Source of the DNA: Cryptomeria japonica
Lineage: Eukaryota; Streptophyta; Pinopsida; Cupressales; Cupressaceae
Direction of reading: 5' to 3'
Assembly (NCBI RefSeq): GCF_030272615.1
Contig: NC_081415.1
Location: forward strand, 421,750,757-421,814,756
DNA length: 64,000 nt
The notes beneath the pieces are model-generated. The model was given only the letters and a program-made list of their open reading frames with translations. It did no database searches and was not told the DNA's origin. Made by a program: the position numbers and the translations under genes. Shown in pieces: positions 46,331-56,302 of this stretch (positions within the stretch are counted from its first letter, which is position 1; each line of letters starts with the position of its first letter).

Positions 46331-47415
46331 TGAAGAAGTTGAAAAAATACAACTTTTGAGATCTCAAGAGCACCTGCAAGCAAAATACATGTTGTATATG
46401 GTGAAAATGGATAACAATAATAACAATATTGAAAGGCTAAATGAATCCAACCACAAAACCCTAGCCTAACAATCAACAAAGATCCACCATAACATATGAA
46501 GATTACCTAAGACAATGCAAATCACATGAAATCACAAAGATTATACCATCACATGTCCAATAGGGTTTTGATCTCCATTCTTCCTATCTCCATTGATCTT
46601 GCTTGATATATTTGCTCTCAGATTTTATATGCACAAGAGCTCAACAAAGAACGGAATGTGGTTGCAAGTAGGATCGTAGTGTAGTCAATTGATCAAGTAG
46701 TTAGGGTTTGATAATGAGGGAAGCATCTCCTTATATAGAAGACACAATATGAAATGGAGGGATAAGATTGAGAGGTGTAAAAAGGAGGTCGGCTATGATT
46801 AGAGGGTAGGTAGAAGAAATAATAAAATAATGAGAGGGGTAGGTAGTGTATGAATTAAGAGATGAATGACATGTGTCATGGGTAGAAATTATTTAATTAA
46901 TAGAAGAAGTAGGATAGTTAAATAAATAAAATATTTATTTAATTTAGGAAAAAGATAATTTAAATAAATAAATGTATTTATTTAAATGAGAAATAAGGCT
47001 AGAAGAGGATAAATGAATTAATTAAATAAATAAAGATTTATTTAATTAATAGAAGAATTAGGCTTAGATAATTAAATAAATAAAATATTTATTTAATTAA
47101 ACATGACATTTTTAGGTGTCTACACATGTCATAAGAGAAGATTGGAGACAAAAACACAATAATGTCTCTGAAGAAAAAATATTATCATTCAGAGAGGAAA
47201 TAGAATAGAAAATTACAATACAATCCTTATGAAAGGAGAATATGAAACCTTAAAGATGTGGAACCCTAAAGAAACCCTAAAGGGATAATGTGTATTTAAT
47301 AATAATTATTAAATACATACAATGTTATTAAATGCCTAAGTTTAGCTTAAGCGTAGAGTATAATAGACTAATAATTAAATAAATAATTATTAGCTAATAC
47401 AAGATAACTCTAACA
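46331..47415 (-). repeat. 5' LTR of the minus-strand copia, interrupted
   Basis: 1,085 bp in place of about 348 bp because a 732-bp solo LTR plus a 5-bp duplication sits at 46393-47129. The two arms, 46331-46392 and 47125-47415, align end to end with 40588-40934. Confidence 0.92.
46393..47124 (-). mobile_element. Solo LTR inside the copia 5' LTR
   Basis: 732 bp with TG...CA ends (plus strand TGTATATGG to GTGTCTACA) and perfect target duplication CATGT at 46388-46392 and 47125-47129. The other copia LTR gives the uninterrupted site. On the minus strand it begins TGTAGACACCTAAAAATGTC, identical over 20 bases to the LTR-like start at 7760. That match sets its orientation. It contains CTTATATAG near 46732 as a possible TATA region and AT-rich ATTTAATTAA palindromes near its start. 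It probably arose by LTR-LTR recombination of a full element. Confidence 0.93.
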
Positions 47416-48855
47416 ATCAATGTAAAGCATAAAAATGGTAATAAATCAACAAATATAAACTGGAGTAATAGATTCTTTATATATATTTTTATATATTTAA
47501 AAAAAAACTAAAATATGAGTTTGTATATAGAAGTTATGAGCTTTTAAAGATCACAAATGACACATGACTTTCAAATAATTATACTTGATTTTGGAGGCCA
47601 ACTTTGAAAAAATGATCTAATCCACAATGTATAGATTCAAATCAACATTCAAACACCTATAAAAATAAAAAATCCAATCCGATCAACAAGAGAAAAGTTA
47701 TTGGCATTTTCATGAAATTGATCTATTATGCAAAAGATCACAAATGAAGCATGACTTTCAAATAAATTTACTTGATTTTTGAGACCAAATTTGAAAAAAT
47801 AATCTAATCCACAATGTATAGATCAGAATCAACATTCAAACACATATAAAACAAAAAAATCCAATCCAATCAACAAGACAAAATTAGTTATGGGCATCTT
47901 CATGAAATTGGTCTATCATGCAATTACAAACGAAGGGGTTCTTTAGCCTCTAAGGGGTTGGAGTAAGACACTCATGTGATTGAGGGCTAAGAAGGCCTAT
48001 CATTGGGTGCTTAAGGTTTTAGCAAGCCTCCAAGCCGCCCATATGACCAAAGGCCAAGTGCTTGCAAAACAAAAATAAAAATTAAAGTTACTAAAATAAA
48101 AATAGAAGTTTGAGTAGCCCATACTTGTTTATAATGCATGACGCTATGTATGACATCATTTATATACAAAATGTCATGTATACAATCATGCGTATACACA
48201 TAAGGCTATGTATACACCATTTTTTCTCTACAAAAATTAAAAAAACACATTTATAAATAATATATACATAATAAAACCCTACTTTCGACTAATCTATGCT
48301 ATTGGGAGTATATAGATGTATATATAAACTTGTGATTTATACCTTATACCTATGTGTATACATCTTCTATGATTTGTGTACATTTCTATTATATATAAAT
48401 CTATAGAAAAAATCTAAAGAAATGTATATGTTAGCTTAGTGAACTAGGTCATATGTCCATATGGAATTCCATACGATTGTATGGATTTTTGTACTAGAGT
48501 CCTTAAGGACCCTATTTTTTATAAATTTGATTAATTACAAAAATACATCGAGTTATTTATAAAAAATGTCTCTCAACCCTCCTACACACAACTATGATGT
48601 CCACTTTGTGATACGATGCCCTTGTAAAACACTTACGTCAATTACATGCAAATGTCACATTGACCATATGTGAAACTTTGCTAGTTGTGATGTGGGTGCT
48701 CAATTTGCTAGCATAACAATGGCATTACTTGATTGGAAAATTGACTTTTTTTATTTTATAAAATTGGATACTTTCTATTAGATGATGAGAGATGGGTTTG
48801 AATTATAGATTATTAAGAGAATCTGATGTATGGATAAGATTCATATTGGAGTTTT
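47416..48855. other. Non-coding stretch with a 187-bp tandem duplication
   Basis: No gene is supported. Besides the duplication it has a stretch at 48120-48420 with repeated ATGTATACA/TATATA words. The last 68 bp (48788-48855) are the start of the interrupted copy of the 346-bp tandem unit described further right. Confidence 0.6.
47548..47925 (+). repeat. 187-bp tandem duplication
   Basis: AGATCACAAATGA-CATGACTTTCAAATAA starts at 47548 and again at 47735. Both units continue through CTAATCCACAATGTATAGAT, CAACATTCAAACAC and TTCATGAAATTG. Differences are scattered single bases and short indels. Confidence 0.85.
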
Positions 48856-49285
48856 TGTTGAAATGTGGCGACTGATCAGCAAAGTACTATACACTCAGCA
48901 CGTATCCTCGCCGGGGTCTGGGGCCGGGTTGGGCCCCGGGCAAGGGTTCGGGGGCGGCAGACCCCAAGAAATTTTTTTTTGCCATTTTTCGTTGATGAAA
49001 ACTGACATTGTAATAAAACCCTAAAAAGGCTGACTTTGTTTGTTGCCCTAAAAACACATGTTATAAGCGGCTGAGATGCTTAAGGCACTGTAAGGTTGAT
49101 GTACTGTTTTTGCTGGATAATAAGAAAGATTGGACGGCTGTGTATGGTGGACGTAACCCATTCTGGATGAACCACGTCAAATCTTTGTGTTATCTGTGTC
49201 CTGTTTTATTTCTTTATCTTTTGTATTTAAATCTGCATATAATTGTTAGTTCATATTTGCTTTAGATCTGCTTGCAACCCTAACA
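48856..49285 (+). repeat. 5' LTR of the plus-strand copia
   Basis: TGTTGAAATGTGGCGACTG to AACCCTAACA, 430 bp. Contains a GC-rich block (48908-48966) with inverted repeats GGGGTCTG/CAGACCCC (48913-48920, 48958-48965) and GGGGCC/GGCCCC inside it. TTTTGTATTTAAATC near 49216 may be the TATA region. Confidence 0.93.
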
Positions 49286-49299
49286 ATTGGTATTCGAGC
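49286..49299 (+). promoter_or_regulatory. Primer binding site of the plus-strand copia
   Basis: ATTGGTATTCGAGC follows the LTR directly. It resembles the Met-type TTGGTATCAGAGC with two differences. Confidence 0.75.
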
Positions 49300-49345
49300 G
49301 AGGTTTTCTGTAAATTGGCAGGACTTTCAGATTTGAGTGGGAGCA

Positions 49346-50221
49346 ATGGAGGATTCCAAATTCAAGGTCGAAAAGTTTAACGGCTAGAATTATCAGTTAT
49401 GGAAAATGCAGATGGAGGATTACCTGTATCAAAAGGATTTGTGGCGGCCATTGGATGGAAAGGCAAAGAAACCGACCACAATATCAGATGAAGAGTGGGA
49501 CATTTTAGATAGAAAGGCACTGGGATCCATTCGATTGTGCCTTGCGTCGTCTGTAGCATTCAGTATAACAGAAGCAAAAACGACTGTAGATTTGATGGCA
49601 ACATTGGCTAAGTTGTATGAGAAACCCTCGGCTTCGAATAAGGTATTTCTTATGAAGCGTTTGTTTAATTTGAAAATGAGTGAGGGAGGATCTGTAGCAG
49701 AGCACTTAAATGAATTTAATACAATTACCAGTCAATTGTCTTCGGTAAAAATTACCTTTGCAGAAGAGGTTAGGGCTCTCTTGATTTTATGTTCTTTGCC
49801 AGAAAGCTGGAATAGCTTGGTTATGGCTGTAAGTAACTCTGTCTCTGGTAAAAATACTTTGGTATTTGATGATATTGTTGGTGTTATCCTAAGTCAGGAA
49901 ATGCGAAGGAAAAGCACAGGTGAGACTCCAACATCATTGGGTAGTGTTTTGAATGTGGAGAACAAAGGAAGATCAAAGGAAAGAGGAAAAGGCCCTGGGA
50001 ATGAGAAGTCACGAGGGAAGTCAAAGAAAGGAAGCTCTCAATCTAGAGGAAAGAAAGATTGCTGGTACTGCGGAAAGCCTGGTCATCTAAAGAAAGACTG
50101 TTGGTTTCAGAAAAACAAAGAAGGAGACAAAAATGAAAATGATAGTAAGGAAGTTAATATTGCAAGTAATACTTTACAAGATGCTTTAATCTTATGTTTG
50201 GATAATGTTAATGATTCCTAG
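49346..50221 (+). pseudogene. Copia gag (plus-strand element)
   Basis: ATG at 49346 opens MEDSKFKVEKFNG, the usual copia start. A TAG at 49385 replaces the Trp or similar codon expected before NYQLWK. The UBN2 gag body is intact: DEEWDILDRKALGSIRLCL, KLYEKPSASNKVFLMKRLF, GGSVAEHLNEFNTI, LLILCSLPESWN. A basic linker (RSKERGKGPGNEKSRGKSKK) leads to the knuckle CWYCGKPGHLKKDC (50060-50101). A TAG at 50219 stands where TGG precedes the protease VIDSGAS. Gag forms the particle and binds RNA. Confidence 0.92.
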
Positions 50222-51511
50222 GTAATAGATTCTGGGGCTTCATTTCATGCTACACACCATAGAAAATATTTTCTAGATTATGTTCAAGGTGATTTTGGAC
50301 AGGTATATTTGGGTGATGATGAGCCCTGTCAAATTGTTGGAAAAGGAAAGATAAAGATCAAGTTGCAGAATGGTAATGACTGGTTTCTGCAGGAGGTAAG
50401 ACATGTTCCTAATTTAAGAAGAAATTTAATTTCTGCAGGGCAACTAGGTAGTGAAGGTTGCATAGTTACCTTCTCAGACAGTATGTGGAAGGTCGCTAAA
50501 GGATCATTAGTAGTAGCTAAAGGTGCGAAGGTAGGCACATTATATCTGTGTACTGGTAACACTTACTCTACCTTAGCTGCTATAGATAAAGTTACTGCAG
50601 GAACAACAACAATAAATGTTGCAAGAATAGATTCAATAATGTGGCACCATAGGCTTGGGCACATGAGTGAGAAATGGATGAAAATCCTTCACTTCAAAAA
50701 TCTATTGCCAGGACTAAAGAAGATTGATTTAGAGTTATGTGAAAACTATGTTTATGGTAAACAGAAAAGAGTCAGATTTCTCAAGGTTGGGAAAGAGAAG
50801 AAGAGTGAGAAGTTAGAGCTTGTACATTCAGATGTATGGGGACCGGCTCAGGTATCATCTCTTGGTGGCTCTTGTTATTATGTTATTTTTATTGATGACT
50901 CAACCAAAAAAACATGGTTATATTTCCTAAAGCAAAAATCAGATGTTTTTGAAACTTTTAAGAAATGGAAAGCTTTGGTTGAGAATGAGATAGGAAAAAG
51001 GTTGAAGTGTCTCAGATCAGATAATGGAGGTGAGTATTGCAGCAAAGCATTTGAAGATTGCTGCTCCTTAAATGAGATTCGAAAGCAGAAGACAATTCCA
51101 GGAACTCCACAGGAAAATGGTGTGTCAGAGAGAATGAATAGGACTATCATGGAACGTGCGAGGAGCATGAGATTGCATGATGGATTGCCCTTACATTTTT
51201 GGGCAGATGTTGTACATACTATTGTCTATTTGATAAATAGAGGACCTTCAACCCCTTTGGATGGTGGTATTCCAGAGGAGGCATAGACTGGTAAAAAGGT
51301 AAATTATTCTTTTCTAAAAACTTTTGGTTGCGAAGCTTTTGTCCATGTTGATAAAGAAAACAGAACCAAGCTTGATGCTAAATCTCAGAAACGTACCTTC
51401 ATTGGATATGGGATAGATGAATATGGCTATCGGTTATGGGATTTTGAAAATAAGAAAATAATTAGAAGTAGAGATGTTATATTCAATGAGAAGGTTATGT
51501 ATAAAGAATAG
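50222..51511 (+). pseudogene. Copia protease and integrase (plus-strand element)
   Basis: Protease motif VIDSGASFHATHH (50222-50260) is intact. The GAG-pre-integrase has MWHHRLGHMSEKWM (50640-50681), but its Cys pair reads CENYVYG, the second Cys replaced by Tyr. The catalytic triad looks complete: Asp in VHSDVWGP (50822-50845), Asp in LRSDNGGEY (51011-51037) and Glu in NGVSERMNRT (51117-51146). Two TAG codons break the region, at 51284 (where EAW is expected) and 51509 (Gln expected). C-terminal blocks KTFGCEAFVHV and SQKRTFIGYG are present. Confidence 0.92.
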
Positions 51512-53272
51512 ATGCAGGAAAAGAAGCATGAACAGGAAAAACAAGAATATGTGGTGTTGGATGAGATTCCTGAAAATGAAATGCCACAGGTACTTGATGC
51601 TCAGCAACAACAGATTGTCCCACAAACTCTTGCAAGTGTTAGATGTTCTACGAGGACAAGTAGACCCCCTGAAAGATTTTCTCCTTCTTTGTATTCTATT
51701 TTATTAACGGATTCTAGTGAACCAGAAGAATATGAAGAAGCAATGCAGGTAGATGCCAAACAACAGTGGGAGCTAGGCATGAAAGAGGAGATGGACTCCT
51801 TGATGAAAAATAAGACTTGGGACTTAGTCCCTTTACCTGCAGAAAAAAAAGCCTTGCTTAACAAATGGGTTTATCGGCTGAAGGAGGAGGAAGGAGGTCA
51901 GAAAAGATATAAGGCCAGACTTGTGGTAAAAGGTTTTGAACAGAAAAAGGGTATAGATTATGATGAAATATTTTCTCCAGTTGTAAAAATGACTTCAATT
52001 AGAACTGTACTTAGTCTTGTGGCTGCAGATGATTTACATCTTCAACAATTAGATGTCAAAACAACTTTTCTCCATGGAGATTTGGAGGAGGAAATTTACA
52101 TGTTGCAACCACAAGGATATGAGGTCAAAGGTAAGGAGAACTTGGTGTGCAGGTTGAAGAAAAGTCTGTATGGCCTAAAGCAAGCACCCCGACGATGGTA
52201 TTTAAAATTTGATAGTTTCATGGCTGAACACGGTTATCATAGATGTCATTCTGATCATTGTGTATATTTTAAGAGATTTGATAATGGCAGTTATATTATC
52301 CCGTTGCTTTATGTTGATGACATGCTTGTTGTTGGGTCTAACATGCAACATATAAATGATCTTAAACAGAAATTAGCCAGGTCATTTGCTATGAAGGATT
52401 TGGGTGCAGCTAAGCAAATTCTCGGTATGAGGATTACACGGGACAGGAAAAATAGAACCTTGAATTTGTCCCAAAGTGAGTATATAAAGAAGGTGTTGAA
52501 AAGATTTAACATGCAGGATGCAAAAGCAGTTAGTACACCTTTGGCTAGTCATTTCAAATTGACTAAGGAGATGTGCCCAAAGGCACAGGAAGAGGTTAAT
52601 AAAATATCTAACATCCCGTATTCATCAGCTGTTGGTAGTCTGATGTATGCAATGGTATGCACAAGGCTAGATATTGCACATGCAGTGGGAGTTGTGAGCA
52701 GGTTTATGAGTAATCCGGGTATGGAACATTGGAATGTTGTGAAATGGATTCTTTGGTATTTGAAAGGAACTACTACGAAGACATTATGTTTCAAAGGATC
52801 TAATGCTGCTCTAAGTGGATTTGTTGACTTTGATCTGGCGGGTGATATTGATTCATGGAGGAGTACTACAGGGTATGTTTTTACTATAGGGGGAACTGCA
52901 GTCAGTTGGATTTCTAGGCTGCAAAAGGTTGTTGCACTTTCAACCACTGAAGCTGAGTATATTGCTGCTATAGAAGCCAGCAAAGAGATGATTTGGTTGC
53001 AATGTTTTCTGAAGGAATTGGGTTAGACACAAAAGGATAGCCCATTGTATACTGATAGCCAGAGTGCCATTCATCTTGCGAAGAACTCTGCTTTTCATTC
53101 AAGGACAAAGCACATTCAGCTCAGGTACCACTTCATTCGGACTGTTTTGGAGGAGGGTCAGTTACGGCTTGAGAAGATTCACACAAGTGAGAATCCTATC
53201 GATATGTTCACAAAGGCAGTTCCACAGGAGAAGCTGATTTCTTCATCAGTTTCTGTTAGTCTTCTTGATTGA
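51512..53272 (+). pseudogene. Copia reverse transcriptase and RNase H (plus-strand element)
   Basis: Open from 51512 to a TAG at 53024, then to the terminal TGA at 53270. RT: KWVYRLKEEEGG, KARLVVKGFEQKKGIDYDEIF, SPVVKMTSIRTVLSL, LDVKTTFLHGDLEEEIYM, SLYGLKQAPRRWY and the catalytic LLYVDDMLVVGS (52306-52341), all in order and in frame. RNase H: FVDFDLAGDIDSWRSTTGYVF, ALSTTEAEYIAA, then after the TAG LYTDSQSAIHLAKN and HIQLRYHFIR, ending DMFTKAVPQEK. The catalytic acidic residues are present. Apart from the TAG it could encode an active enzyme. Confidence 0.93.
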
Positions 53273-53356
53273 TAATTGTGGAATTTATACTAGTCAAGTC
53301 CTAGTGTTTTATCCAGCAAATGTTGCATGTACAGTGGTGTCGTGTAGTATCAGTCT

Positions 53357-53369
53357 CCAAGTGGGAGAT
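53357..53369 (+). promoter_or_regulatory. Polypurine tract of the plus-strand copia
   Basis: CCAAGTGGGAGAT immediately precedes the 3' LTR. Typical copia plus-strand primer. Confidence 0.85.
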
Positions 53370-53799
53370 TGTTGAAATGTGGCGACTGATCAGCAAAGTA
53401 CTGTACACTCAGCACGTATCCTCGCCGAGGTCCGGGGCTGGGCTAGGCCCCGGGCAAGGGTTCGGGGGCGGCAGCCCCTGAGAAATTTTTTTTTGCCGTT
53501 TTTCGTTGATGAAAACCGACATTGTAATAAAACCCTAAAAATGTCGACTTTGTTTATTGCCCTAAAAACACATGTTATAAGCAGCTGGGATGCTTAAGGC
53601 ATTGTAAGGTTGATGTACTGTTTTTGCTGGATAATAAGAAAGATTGGACGGCTATGTATGGTGGACGTAACCCATTCTGGGTGAACCACGTTAAATCTTT
53701 GTGTTATTTGTGTCTTGTTTTATTTCTTTATCTTTTGTATTTAAATCTGCATATAATTGTTAGTTCATATTTGCTTCGGATTTACTTGAAACCCTAACA
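53370..53799 (+). repeat. 3' LTR of the plus-strand copia
   Basis: 430 bp, the same length as the 5' copy with no indel in the hand alignment and about 28 substitutions. The GC-rich block is kept, with inverted GGGGCTG/CAGCCCC at 53434-53440 and 53472-53478. Confidence 0.93.
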
Positions 53800-54999
53800 G
53801 TTTTTAGATCATTAAGTGAATTGATTAGATTGCGCAATCAACTAGATGAGGTGAAATTAATGAAATTAATAATTAATCAATTGAATTATTAGTGTACATG
53901 CGGTGAAAATTATTATTACAATTATTTGTTAATGGATAATGTGTGAAATAAATAATTAATTAAATAGATAATGATGCTCTGCAAAAAGGATTAGAAAATC
54001 TGTTTGATGGCAACACACACAAGAGCACAAGAAACAAACATTAGTGTTAGCAACAAAAGATTATCCTAAACAGGCATATCAAGAGAGATATTAAGCATGA
54101 AATAGAAAGCATATAAACATAGAATAAAATAGCTAATCAAGATGCTCATAGTTGCTCCTCCCTTGTTCCTCTCCTCTCCAAGTCCCAAATGAGTGTAGCT
54201 CTCAGCTTTTAGCACTAGCCATGGATGCCATATGGAGATTCGGGATAGTTGAATATGATAAGCAAATGCTATGCAAGTGTAGATAGTGATGTTATGAGAA
54301 AACTCTATGCTAATGCCAGTATAACAACAATACTCTAAAATGCTTCCTTTTTTGCTTGAGGAGAAGGGTTCTATTTATAGAAGAAATGGGGAAATGAAGG
54401 GTTAAGATTGAGTAATCTTAACAAGGGTTAGGATTGAAAGATATTCAATCCATGTGAGACTTTCAACCCAATCCCATGTTGACAAGTGTCACCATGAGGA
54501 GGCCTGAGAGGAGAGATAAGGAGCATTAAATGCTTGAGGGGACATGATGGTTACCCTAGTCAAAGAAATAAATGCTTTGAAGAGACACATGGGTTACATG
54601 AGGGTTAAGTTAGGGGTCAAAGTCCTTAACCATGGGTGCAAGTGGAATTAACCATTAATGGTCATGTAAGAGCCATAAGTGGTTTGAAAGACTTTAGAGG
54701 TTAATTTGTTGAATACACAAAGCATTAATTGCTTTTCAAAGACTTTGGAGTCTTTGAGAAGTGACTCCAATTTGCTTAGGAATGTGACAATATTTAGGGG
54801 ATGGATTAGGTTAATTAGGAAGGGTTTAGAAGAATCTAGAAGAGGTTTAGGCATGCAAGTGGATGTTGTAGGAAAATGCAAGTGGGAGGAATTTTGGTAT
54901 TTTCAATTAAAATAAAATCATTTATTTCAATTAAATGGTGTAATTTGCATTTGGATAAATATTTAAATAAATATTAATTTATTTAAATGAGAAAAAGGA

Positions 55000-55170
55000 A
55001 GATAAAGCATTAAAATGCTTGAAGACTTTGAGGGAAACCATTAAAGGCTTGAAGACTTTAAGGAAAACCATTAAAGTCTTAAGAAGACTTTAAGGGAAGC
55101 CATCAAGTTTGAAGACTTTAAAGCCATCAAGTTTGAATACTTTAAGGGAAACCATTAAAGGTTTCAAGTG
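55000..55170 (+). repeat. Tandem repeat of about 35 bp in the solo LTR
   Basis: About five units built on GAAGACTTTAAGGGAAACCATTAAAG, e.g. near 55018, 55051, 55085, 55110 and 55135, with length variation between units. Confidence 0.75.
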
Positions 55171-55179
55171 GGTGAGGAT

Positions 55180-55440
55180 AAATAGGATTTTAAATAAATA
55201 ATTTATTTAAAATAGTTGTGCAACTTGCTTTTGTAGGAAAATACAAGTGGGTGGAGGATAAAGGTGATTTAAATAAATTATTTATTTAAAATAATTGTGC
55301 AACTTGCATTTGTAGGAAAATGCAAGTGGGTGGAGGATAAAGATGATTTAAATAAATTATTTATTTAAAATAATTGTGCAACTTGCATTTGTAGGAAAAT
55401 GCAAGTGGGTAGAGGATAAAGGTGATTTAAATAAATGTTA
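55180..55440 (+). repeat. 79-bp tandem repeat, about 3.3 copies
   Basis: CAACTTGC recurs at 55221, 55300 and 55379, exactly 79 bp apart. Each unit contains ATTTAAATAAATTATTTATT, GTAGGAAAAT(G/A)CAAGTGGGT and AGGATAAA. The copies are very similar, so the array is young. Confidence 0.9.
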
Positions 55441-56302
55441 ATTTATTTAAATGTGAGAGGTGGGATTTTGGGGGATTTAAATAAATATTAATTTATTTAA
55501 ATGTGATAGAGTATTTAATTAAATAAATATGATTTATTTATTTAATTAATGGTCTAAATTTGGTTAAGTGAATTAAATCAAATAAATTGAATAATTTATT
55601 TAATTAATAGGAGAAGAGGGTTAAGATGAATTAATTAAATATATTAATTTAATTAATTATTAATTGATGGTTAAATAATCAAATAAATATTAAATATTCA
55701 TTTAATTAAGTGGACAGATTTATGTGACTACAGATAAATATAGATAAATAATAGATAATCAATTTATTAAATGGATGAATACTATTGATGAAATTTGATT
55801 AAATAATTTAGGGTTATTTTATTAAATTATTATATGTTAAGAATATTAGGTAGCAAAGAGATGGGTTTGAATTATAGATTATTAAGAGAATCTGATGTAT
55901 GGATAAGATTCATATTGGAGTTTTTAGATCATTAAGTGAATTGATTAGATTACGCAATCAACTGGATGAGGTGAAATTAATGAAATTAATAATTAATCAA
56001 TTGAATTATTAGTGTACATGCGGTGAAAATTATTATTACAATAATTTGTTAATGGATAATGTGTGAAATAAATAATTAATTAAATAGATAAATAATAGAT
56101 AATCAATTTATTAAATGGATGAATACTATTGATGAAATTTGATTAAATAATTTAGGGTTATTTAATTAAATTATTATATGTTAAGAATATTAGGTAGCAA
56201 AGTGATGGTGTGGGTGTCCTAAGAGATGACACAAAGAAGGAATAAATTAGATGAGTGAATGAAACAAATGATTAGGTGGAGATGACATTTTTTATGTCTA
56301 CA

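Larger units (their letters stand above)
40588..47415 (-). mobile_element. Ty1/copia retrotransposon on the minus strand
   Basis: Complete LTR element with perfect target duplications ATCAA (40583-40587 and 47416-47420). The 5' LTR (46331-47415) is interrupted by a solo LTR; without it both LTRs are about 347 bp. The primer site and polypurine tract are in place. From 45201 downwards gag, protease and integrase share one frame to about 42950. RT and RNase H then lie in another frame down to about 41150. Order gag-PR-IN-RT-RH is diagnostic of copia. Stops, a frameshift and lost catalytic residues make it inactive. Confidence 0.93.
48856..53799 (+). mobile_element. Ty1/copia retrotransposon, nearly complete
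   Basis: 4,944 bp with two 430-bp LTRs, target duplication GTTTT (48851-48855 and 53800-53804), a tRNA-Met-like primer site, a purine tract and one continuous gag-pol frame from 49346 to 53272 (1,308 codons) with five TAG codons and no frameshift. A nearly identical empty copy of the insertion site exists at 55857-56202. By hand count the LTRs differ at about 28 of 430 positions, mostly transitions. It is the best preserved autonomous element in the window but cannot make a full polyprotein without suppression. Confidence 0.95.
53972..55732 (-). mobile_element. Solo LTR, 1.76 kb
   Basis: TG...CA ends (TGATGCTCTGC to TGTGACTACA) flanked by GATAA at 53967-53971 and 55733-55737. The empty site in the second tandem copy supports the insertion. 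It resembles the 46393-47124 solo LTR in its end, in the TATTTATAG/AAATGGGG-type promoter area (around 54370) and in its TTTAAATAAATTATTTA palindromes, so the minus orientation is inferred. Its length is increased by two internal tandem repeats (55000-55170 and 55180-55440). The small open frames at 54648-54915 lie in it and have no domain. Confidence 0.8.
48788..56202 (+). repeat. Tandem duplication of a ~346-bp segment, first copy interrupted twice
   Basis: Second copy: 55857-56202, uninterrupted. The first copy is in three pieces: 48788-48855, 53800-53971 and 55738-55856, separated by the plus-strand copia and by a solo LTR. The first 68 bp of the two copies are identical. The next ~167 bp differ at 3 positions and the last part at one base plus a short AATA/ATAGATAA length difference. 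The unit is AT-rich and non-coding. It is followed by an LTR-like end GATGACATTTTTTATGTCTACA (56281-56302). Confidence 0.88.

Noticed and set aside
52549-52983. 144-codon minus-strand open frame
   Set aside because: Exact antisense of well preserved copia RT/RNase H coding.
55180-55440. CRISPR-like array
   Set aside because: 79-bp units with no unique spacers, within a plant LTR; an ordinary tandem repeat.
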